From: Gymnodinialimonas ceratoperidinii
Lineage (GTDB): Bacteria; Pseudomonadota; Alphaproteobacteria; Rhodobacterales; Rhodobacteraceae
Assembly: GCF_019297855.1 (NCBI RefSeq)
Contig: NZ_CP079194.1
Coordinates: 3,149,501 to 3,213,500, forward strand
DNA: 64,000 bases
Direction of reading: 5' to 3'
The notes under the pieces were generated by a model, which did no database searches, had not been told where the DNA came from, and saw only the letters and a program-made list of their open reading frames with translations. The translations under genes were made by a program, and so were the position numbers. Positions 58,532 through 64,000 of the stretch are shown here, piece after piece (within the stretch, counting starts at the first letter, position 1; each line of letters starts with the position of its first letter).

Positions 58532-58828
58532 ATGACTGACCCCAAGACCTATATGGCACAGGCTCAAGCGCAGATGGATGCGTGGAACGCCGAGATGGCA
58601 AAGATGCAGGATCAGATGCAGAAGGCCGGCGAAGCCAATCAGGCTCAGATGCTCGCACAAATGGAAGCGCTCAACGAGCAGCGTCGCCAGACCGAGAAGC
58701 AGATGGAAGAGCTCGCCAAGGCCAACATGGACGCGGCGAGAGACGTGCAGGCTTCGATGCAGAAGGCCTGGAAAGACATGGAAGCCCAGATGGAAGAGAC
58801 CCGTAAGAAGTTCATGGGCGGGTCCTGA
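58532..58828 (+). CDS. Gln/Met-rich coiled-coil protein
   Basis: 98 residues, nearly all predicted helix with heptads of Ala, Met, Gln, Glu and Lys (Q-A-Q-M-D-A-W-N-A-E-M, E-K-Q-M-E-E-L-A-K). No signal or membrane segment. AGGAGAG lies 7 nt before the ATG. I do not recognise a named family; it is reminiscent of small phasin- or scaffold-like helical proteins, but that is only shape. A bidirectional terminator follows. Confidence 0.7.
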   Translation: MTDPKTYMAQAQAQMDAWNAEMAKMQDQMQKAGEANQAQMLAQMEALNEQRRQTEKQMEELAKANMDAARDVQASMQKAWKDMEAQMEETRKKFMGGS

Positions 58829-58942
58829 AGATCGGTCAGACGCACCGGGCCACAAATATCCAGATTTCATCATGCGGCTGACCGCTTCATTTGCGAGCCG
58901 GTAAAGCAACGGTGCTCAGGACACCGCTGATCGCCAGACACG

Positions 58943-58974
58943 AAAAAGCCCCGCCAATCGGACGGGGCTTTTTT
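58943..58974. terminator. Bidirectional terminator between the coiled-coil gene and ftsH
   Basis: AAAAAGCCCCG pairs with CGGGGCTTTTTT around 9 nt; a T-run exists on both strands, serving the two convergent genes. Confidence 0.93.
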
Positions 58975-58995
58975 GATGCTTTTCCTAGGCGCGCC

Positions 58996-60909
58996 TTACG
59001 AAGACGGTTCCGGCTCCATATCGCCAGACGGCTTCGACTTCGGCTTCAGCTTCGGGATCGCGGTGACCGAGGGCGTGCCACCCGAGGACGGCGCTTCGTC
59101 GTCATCGTCGCCACGGGTCAGCGGCTCTCCGGCGATGACCTTGGTGATCTCGTTGCCGGTCAGGGTCTCGTATTCCAGAAGGCCCTGCGCCAGGCGCTCC
59201 AGATCGTCGCGCTTCTCAGTCAGGATGCGCTTCGCCGTCTGGTAGCCTTCTTCCACCAGTTCCTTGACCTTGTCGTCGATGATCTTCTGCGTCGCGGCGG
59301 AGTGGTTTGTACCCCCGCCATAAGCGCCCAGATGGGACTGCTGTTCGTTCGCATAATCCACGTAGCCGAGCTCTTCCGCGTAGCCGAATTGCGTAACCAT
59401 CGCGCGGGCGATCTTGGTGACCTGCTGGATGTCCGAAGACGCGCCCGACGTGATGTTCTCCTTCCCGAAGACCAGTTCCTCCGCCACACGTCCACCCATC
59501 GCCATGGCGATCTTGGAGGTGTATTTGCGATAGCTGACCGACAGCTGATCCCGCTCGGGCAGCGACAGGACAAGACCGAGCGCGCGGCCGCGAGGAATGA
59601 TCGTGGCTTTGTGGATCGGGTCGTGATCGGGAACGTTCAGACCGACGATGGCGTGACCGGCCTCGTGATAGGCGGTCAGCTTCTTCTCGTCCTCGGTCAT
59701 GACCATGGAGCGGCGCTCGCTGCCCATCATGACCTTGTCCTTGGCGCTCTCGAAATCATCCATCGTCACGAAACGACGGCCGATCCGCGCCGCCATCAGC
59801 GCACTTTCGTTCACCAGGTTCGCGAGGTCGGCGCCCGAGAAGCCGGGCGTGCCGCGCGCGATGATGCGCAGGTCCACATCGGGGCCGAGCGGCACCTTGC
59901 GGGCGTGAACGCCGAGAATGCGCTCGCGGCCCTTGATGTCGGGGTTGGGCACCTGCACCTGACGGTCGAAACGGCCCGGGCGCAACAGCGCGGGGTCGAG
60001 CACGTCGGGGCGGTTGGTGGCCGCGACGATGATGATGCCCTCGTTGGCCTCGAAGCCGTCCATCTCCACCAGCAACTGGTTCAGCGTCTGCTCACGCTCG
60101 TCATTGCCGCCGCCGTAGCCCGCGCCACGGGACCGGCCCACGGCGTCGATCTCGTCGATGAAAACGATGCAGGGCGCGTTCTTTTTCGCCTGCTCGAACA
60201 TATCGCGCACACGGCTTGCGCCGACGCCCACGAACATCTCGACGAAGTCGGAGCCCGAGATGGTGAAGAAGGGCACGCCCGCCTCACCGGCGATGGCGCG
60301 CGCCAGCAGCGTCTTACCGGTGCCCGGAGGGCCCACCAGCAGCGCGCCCTTGGGGATCTTGCCGCCGAGACGCGAGAATTTCTGAGGATTGCGCAGGAAC
60401 TCGACGATTTCCTCGAGTTCTTCCTTGGCCTCGTCGATGCCGGCCACGTCATCAAACGTCACCCGGCCGTGCTTTTCGGTCAGCAGCTTGGCCTTGGACT
60501 TGCCGAAGCCCATCGCGCCACCTTTGCCGCCGCCCTGCATCCGGTTCATGAAGAAGATCCAGATGCCGATCAGCACCAGAACCGGCAGCCACAGCGACAG
60601 GATGCTCAGGAAACCCGACTGCTGCTGCGCGCGCGCCTCGATGCGGACGTCATTGGTGAGCAACGTGCTCGTCGTCTCGGCATCGGCCGGCGCAATCGTC
60701 GAGAACGTCCCCTCGCTGGTCGTGAACTGGACGTTTTCGCCATCCAGCGTGGCCGACAGAACGCCACCGCTTTCAACCTGTTCGACAAAATCGGAATAAG
60801 CCACCGTGCGGCTGTTCACTTGGCTTTGACCACCTGAAAACAGGTTGAAAAGAGCCAGGATCAAAAGAAACAGGATGACCCAAAATGCGATATTTCGCGC
60901 GTTGCCCAA
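58996..60909 (-). CDS. ftsH: Membrane AAA protease FtsH
   Basis: 637 residues. Two membrane helices (5-25 and about 102-121) with the small periplasmic domain between, AAA module with Walker A G-P-P-G-T-G-K-T at 193-200 and Walker B F-I-D-E-I-D, zinc site H415-E-A-G-H419. The C-terminus is an acidic/Ser/Pro tail. Start TTG 60909, 6 nt after GAGGAGA, gives [10 protein letters not shown] as in relatives; TTG 60924 would begin within that ribosome site. A heat-shock promoter match lies 53 nt upstream. Confidence 0.97.
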   Translation of the reverse strand: MGNARNIAFWVILFLLILALFNLFSGGQSQVNSRTVAYSDFVEQVESGGVLSATLDGENVQFTTSEGTFSTIAPADAETTSTLLTNDVRIEARAQQQSGFLSILSLWLPVLVLIGIWIFFMNRMQGGGKGGAMGFGKSKAKLLTEKHGRVTFDDVAGIDEAKEELEEIVEFLRNPQKFSRLGGKIPKGALLVGPPGTGKTLLARAIAGEAGVPFFTISGSDFVEMFVGVGASRVRDMFEQAKKNAPCIVFIDEIDAVGRSRGAGYGGGNDEREQTLNQLLVEMDGFEANEGIIIVAATNRPDVLDPALLRPGRFDRQVQVPNPDIKGRERILGVHARKVPLGPDVDLRIIARGTPGFSGADLANLVNESALMAARIGRRFVTMDDFESAKDKVMMGSERRSMVMTEDEKKLTAYHEAGHAIVGLNVPDHDPIHKATIIPRGRALGLVLSLPERDQLSVSYRKYTSKIAMAMGGRVAEELVFGKENITSGASSDIQQVTKIARAMVTQFGYAEELGYVDYANEQQSHLGAYGGGTNHSAATQKIIDDKVKELVEEGYQTAKRILTEKRDDLERLAQGLLEYETLTGNEITKVIAGEPLTRGDDDDEAPSSGGTPSVTAIPKLKPKSKPSGDMEPEPSS

Positions 60910-60961
60910 GGCACGTCTCCTCAAACGGGGGAAGGCGCGGGTCTGAACCCACGCGTTTTCT

Positions 60962-60992
60962 CTAAGATAAGCTGTAAGGCGCTGAGTTCAAC
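60962..60992 (-). promoter_or_regulatory. Probable sigma-32 (heat-shock) promoter of ftsH
   Basis: Minus strand: GTTG, 17 nt, CTTATCTTAG. The alphaproteobacterial heat-shock consensus is CTTG-N17/18-CYTATNTNNG; the -10 fits at all defined positions and the -35 at 3 of 4. The -35 overlaps the tilS stop codon. Confidence 0.65.
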
Positions 60993-62238
60993 GCGAAAGC
61001 AAGGATGCGACGAATGATCCACCGTGCGGACACAATTCGATCCGGTGCGGCAGGCCGTAGGATGCGGGCGCAAACCCTACGAGTTCACCATCCTTGAACA
61101 GCGCAGGCAGGGTCACTGCGACGCTGTGGCTAAGCCCCTTTGACACCGTCTCTTTCGGCATTTGCGCCCATCCCTCTGGCCCGAGCGCGCGCACATTCGC
61201 GCCGTCCAATCCGGTCCCGATGATGCGCCATCTTCCGTCCCAAAGCCGCGCCTCCGGCGCGGCTTGCAGCACATGTTGAAGCGGCGAGAACTCGCGCAGA
61301 ATTTGCAGACACATCTTGGTGACGCGCAGCTCCGCGCCCTGCAGCGTGCCCCCCGCCCCGCCCAGGGCGCGGTCCAGCAGGAGATCGAGCGCTTTTGCGC
61401 GCGGACGATAGGACGCGCCGGTGATCCATTGCACGGCGGCTGCCAGAAGCCGCAGTTGCGTATCGCGCTCGACGGTTGCAAAGCGGTCTCGGTCTATGAG
61501 CAGCTCGCCGAATTCGGTCTCGGTCACGCAGGTTCGGGCGACATCAGCGGCCCTCGCGGCCAGCGCTTCCCGGGCGCGGGCCATGCGATCCGCCGTGTCG
61601 GATAGTACCGTGACATCGAGGTCGAGGGCCGAGATCGCCTTGCGCATGCGTACGCGCTCGTAGCTGTCGTCCTCATTCGTCGGGTCGTCGACGTAGGGCA
61701 CCTTCAGCACGTCGATATGGTGGCGAAGGGTGGCGCGCCGCTCGGACAGAAGCGGGCGGACGATCTGCCAGCCGCCCATATCGCGCGTCGGCGCCATGGC
61801 GGAGAGGCCCTCCACCCCCGAGCCGCGCGCCAAGCGCATGAGGAGGGTTTCCGCCTGGTCGTCCTGAGTGTGGGCCAGCAGAACGTGGGCAATCTTTCCG
61901 CGCCAATCGCCAATCAGTCGCAGACGTGCGCGTCGGGCCGCGTCTTGCAGGTTGCCCTGCCCGTCCCACTGCCAGTTCAGCACGCTGTGGGGATGCCCGA
62001 GCGTCGCGCATTCCTCTGCGACAAGCGCCGCCTCGGCGCGGCTCTCCGGCCTCAGCCCGTGGTCCACGGTGACCACATGCAAAGCCACACCGAAGCTGCG
62101 CGACCATTCATGCGCCAAGGCGAGCATCGTCATGCTGTCGCCCCCGCCGCTGACGGCGAGGGCGATTTTTGAAGGGAAATCGGGGCCCAGAAGCCGACCC
62201 ATCTGATCGGCAAAGCGCTGAGGCAGGTCTGCCGTCAC
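60988..62238 (-). CDS. tilS: tRNA(Ile)-lysidine synthase
   Basis: 416 residues. Converts C34 of the CAU-anticodon Ile tRNA to lysidine, an essential step. PP-loop S30-G-G-G-D-S35 at the start; G-x-x-A-D-D-Q-A-E-T-L-L-M-R (T-Q-D-D-Q-A-E-T) near 125 is the other family mark. Start GTG 62238 overlaps the ybgF stop by 4 nt, so translation is coupled. Confidence 0.95.
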   Translation of the reverse strand: MTADLPQRFADQMGRLLGPDFPSKIALAVSGGGDSMTMLALAHEWSRSFGVALHVVTVDHGLRPESRAEAALVAEECATLGHPHSVLNWQWDGQGNLQDAARRARLRLIGDWRGKIAHVLLAHTQDDQAETLLMRLARGSGVEGLSAMAPTRDMGGWQIVRPLLSERRATLRHHIDVLKVPYVDDPTNEDDSYERVRMRKAISALDLDVTVLSDTADRMARAREALAARAADVARTCVTETEFGELLIDRDRFATVERDTQLRLLAAAVQWITGASYRPRAKALDLLLDRALGGAGGTLQGAELRVTKMCLQILREFSPLQHVLQAAPEARLWDGRWRIIGTGLDGANVRALGPEGWAQMPKETVSKGLSHSVAVTLPALFKDGELVGFAPASYGLPHRIELCPHGGSFVASLLSR

Positions 62239-63071
62239 TGGCAGCCCAAGCGTCCCATCTCGGCTTGAGCCTCAGCGACCGAGGGGCTGCCCGGATAGCG
62301 CACGGAGACTTCCGCGAGCGTCAGGCAGGCTTCCTCCGGCTGGCCAATTTGCGCCAGAGCGACCCCGAGAGAAGTGAGCGCCGTAGGTGCGCGCGGCCCG
62401 TCCGGCGCGGCGGAGAAGGACGCGAGGAAGGCACGCGCCGCCGGGTTCCAGCGGTCGAGGTTGGCTTCCGCCTCCCCCCTCAGGTAATGCGCATCGGCCG
62501 AGAGCGGCGATCCGGGGTAGGTGTCGACGAAGGTCTGGAACGCCGTCACCGCGTCGGCGAAGTCGCCGTTCTCAAACGCGGCGTTGGCGCGGTCGAAGTC
62601 CCCTTGCTCTGCCACGGCCAAACCCGAAGGCTGAGGAGTCGCGGGAAGCGGTGTCGCTTGAACCGACGGCGCGCTTGCACCTGCGGTCTCGGCCGTCACA
62701 CCACCGAGCGAGGGGGTCTCACCGAGCGAGCTGATGTCGCAATCAGGCTCCAGCTCGCAGAGGCGGAACTCCAGATCGCCGATCCGGTTGGTGCCGTCAC
62801 GCACGACGCTGTCGACGTCCAGCTGCAGCCGTTCGGTCAGGGCTGTCAGACGGGTCACCTCGGCCTCGATCGCGTTGACCCGGTCGAGCGTGGTGGCACC
62901 ACCGCCCGATCCAGTTGCCCCGCCGGTGGTGTTCAGCTCACCGCGAAGCCGTTGGATTTCGACATAGAGGATCGACAGCTCCTGCCGGATGTCGGCGAGG
63001 GTCTGCGTGTTGTCCTGCGCGGCGGCAGGGGCTGCGACGAGGGCGCAGCAAAATGCCAGTGCAAGCCGCAT
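62235..63071 (-). CDS. ybgF: Tol-Pal system protein YbgF (CpoB)
   Basis: 278 residues. Signal peptide (about 1-19, A-A-A-Q), an N-terminal coiled coil (22-95) for trimerisation and C-terminal TPRs (about 155-275; D-R-A-N-A-A-F-E-N-G-D-F near 160, A-H-Y-L-R-G-E-A near 198). Periplasmic coordinator of Tol-Pal and wall synthesis at division. Starts 1 nt after the pal stop. Confidence 0.93.
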   Translation of the reverse strand: MRLALAFCCALVAAPAAAQDNTQTLADIRQELSILYVEIQRLRGELNTTGGATGSGGGATTLDRVNAIEAEVTRLTALTERLQLDVDSVVRDGTNRIGDLEFRLCELEPDCDISSLGETPSLGGVTAETAGASAPSVQATPLPATPQPSGLAVAEQGDFDRANAAFENGDFADAVTAFQTFVDTYPGSPLSADAHYLRGEAEANLDRWNPAARAFLASFSAAPDGPRAPTALTSLGVALAQIGQPEEACLTLAEVSVRYPGSPSVAEAQAEMGRLGCQ

Positions 63072-63072
63072 G

Positions 63073-63582
63073 TCAGGCCCCCAGACCGGCGGAAATCACC
63101 GTCACGGCGCGGCGGTTCTGGCTGTAGCACACCTCCGTCGAGCAGATCTGCAGCGGACGCTCCTTGCCGTAGGAGATCGTGCGCAGGCGCGAGCGTGGCA
63201 CGCCTTGGCTCAGCAGGTATTCCTGAACCGCAGCCGCCCGGCGCGCGCCGAGAGCAAGGTTGTATTCACGCGTGCCCTGCTCATCCGCATGGCCTTCGAT
63301 CAGGGCCGTGAACTCGGGGTTGGACATGAGCCACCGGGCCTGCCCCGCCAGAATGCCCTGTGCCTGTGCCGACAGTGTGGATTGATCCACGGCAAACAGG
63401 ACACGGTCACCGACGACCTCGTTGAAATAGGCGGGGCTCGACGGGTCGTTGACGCCGCCTGCCGAAAGACCGGCTGCCGCGCCCGCGCCATTGACGCCCG
63501 CGCCGTTGATGCCGCCCTGCGAACAGGCCGCCAAGGCAAGCGTTGCCACCAGAATAGTTGGCTTCAGGAAAGAAATTGTCAT
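63073..63582 (-). CDS. pal: Peptidoglycan-associated lipoprotein Pal
   Basis: 169 residues. Lipobox L-A-A-C (Cys20), Gly/Ala linker with G-A-G-V-N-G-A-G-A, then the OmpA-like domain: V-L-F-A-V-D-Q-S near 75, I-E-G-H-A-D-E-Q-G-T-R-E-Y-N near 103 and Q-N-R-R-A-V-T near 158. Holds the outer membrane to peptidoglycan. ATG 63582 has GAGGATCAG upstream; the longer frame is unsupported. Confidence 0.96.
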   Translation of the reverse strand: MTISFLKPTILVATLALAACSQGGINGAGVNGAGAAAGLSAGGVNDPSSPAYFNEVVGDRVLFAVDQSTLSAQAQGILAGQARWLMSNPEFTALIEGHADEQGTREYNLALGARRAAAVQEYLLSQGVPRSRLRTISYGKERPLQICSTEVCYSQNRRAVTVISAGLGA

Positions 63583-63657
63583 GTGCTCTGATCCTCGGAT
63601 CTTCAGTTTTGTCCAGTTTAGCATGGGCATGGCGCCCCGGCCAACGGAGAGTGTCAA

Positions 63658-64000
63658 TTACGTCTGCAACGGCGACCAGGCAGGGTCCGATGCCATCCCG
63701 GGTGTCGCCACACGCTGCAGGTTTCGACCCGAGATATCGACCGAGTAGACAGCCGGCGCGCCGTCGTCTCCCGGTGTCTCGCGGGTAAACATCAATACGC
63801 GGCCGTTAGGCGCCCAAGTCGGGCCTTCGTCAAGGAACGAAGATGTGAGAAGGCGCTCGTCCGAGCCGTCGGCGCGCATCACGCCGATGTGGAAGCGGCC
63901 GTTCTCCTGCTTGGTGAAGGCGATGTAGTCACCGCGCGGCGACCAGACCGGCGTGCCATAGCGCCCGGTCCCCGCCGAGATGCGCCGGGGCTCACCGCCG
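63658..64000 (-). CDS. tolB: Tol-Pal protein TolB, C-terminal part
   Basis: Only the last ~114 codons are in the window; the 5' part lies to the right. Beta-propeller repeats are visible ([34 protein letters not shown]). TolB is the periplasmic propeller binding Pal. 75 nt separate its stop from the pal ATG. Confidence 0.95.
   Translation of the reverse strand, partial: GGEPRRISAGTGRYGTPVWSPRGDYIAFTKQENGRFHIGVMRADGSDERLLTSSFLDEGPTWAPNGRVLMFTRETPGDDGAPAVYSVDISGRNLQRVATPGMASDPAWSPLQT

Overview
The window is 64 kb of ordinary, gene-dense, GC-rich chromosome from an alphaproteobacterium, almost certainly a marine member of the Rhodobacteraceae (Roseobacter group). Evidence: a GcrA cell-cycle regulator, phosphatidylcholine synthase, an EamA/argD/argF block, a tolB-pal-ybgF-tilS-ftsH block, DUF2125 and DUF484 genes, and a Flp/Tad (cpa) pilus locus of alphaproteobacterial type. 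There are no rRNA or tRNA genes that I can see, no insertion sequences, no CRISPR array and no prophage. Nearly every long antisense reading frame is a GC-rich shadow.

Layout. 1-8 kb: end of gloB, clpA, an M23 peptidase, then a two-gene ion-driven-motor-like unit (ExbB/MotA-like plus an OmpA/MotB-like protein with a very long coiled coil) and a ChaC-like gene. 8-16 kb: DUF2125, then a minus-strand chain priA-hisC-tyrC-extensin-like protein whose last three genes overlap by 4 nt, and a small transaldolase. 15-26 kb: DUF484-xerC-pcs, suhB, a divergent metR-like/metF pair, a hotdog thioesterase, argD-argF, a drug/metabolite transporter, a serine hydrolase and gcrA. 26-37 kb: a lipoprotein transglycosylase with AsmA, rimO, YigZ-like and M48 genes, a class II histone-deacetylase-like hydrolase, and the two subunits of a 3-oxoacid CoA-transferase separated by a GSCFA gene and a second SGNH-like gene.

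37.7-50.4 kb is a Tad pilus locus: two nearly identical Flp pilin genes, cpaB, cpaC, an OmpA-family lipoprotein in the place usually held by cpaD, cpaE, cpaF, tadB, tadC, two TPR lipoproteins, the prepilin peptidase cpaA and an AAA ATPase. The CpaE P-loop has lost its lysines and the pilins carry Asp-Trp where most Flp pilins have Glu-Tyr. No TadE/TadF pseudopilin is present in the window.

50.6-64 kb: the helicase and phosphoesterase of the ligase-associated repair cassette without a ligase, a membrane-bound LytTR regulator, a one-carbon folate operon (fhs-osmC-folD), a possible 28-residue membrane peptide and a coiled-coil protein, and the envelope block ftsH-tilS-ybgF-pal-tolB. A strong match to the alphaproteobacterial heat-shock promoter lies before ftsH.

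I do not see a wholly new multi-gene system. The points most worth a second look are the GSCFA/SGNH-like pair inside the CoA-transferase operon, the motor-like complex with four exact-length 28-residue repeats, possible CtrA sites ahead of the pilin and of the small membrane peptide, and a 26-codon reading frame abutting cpaE.
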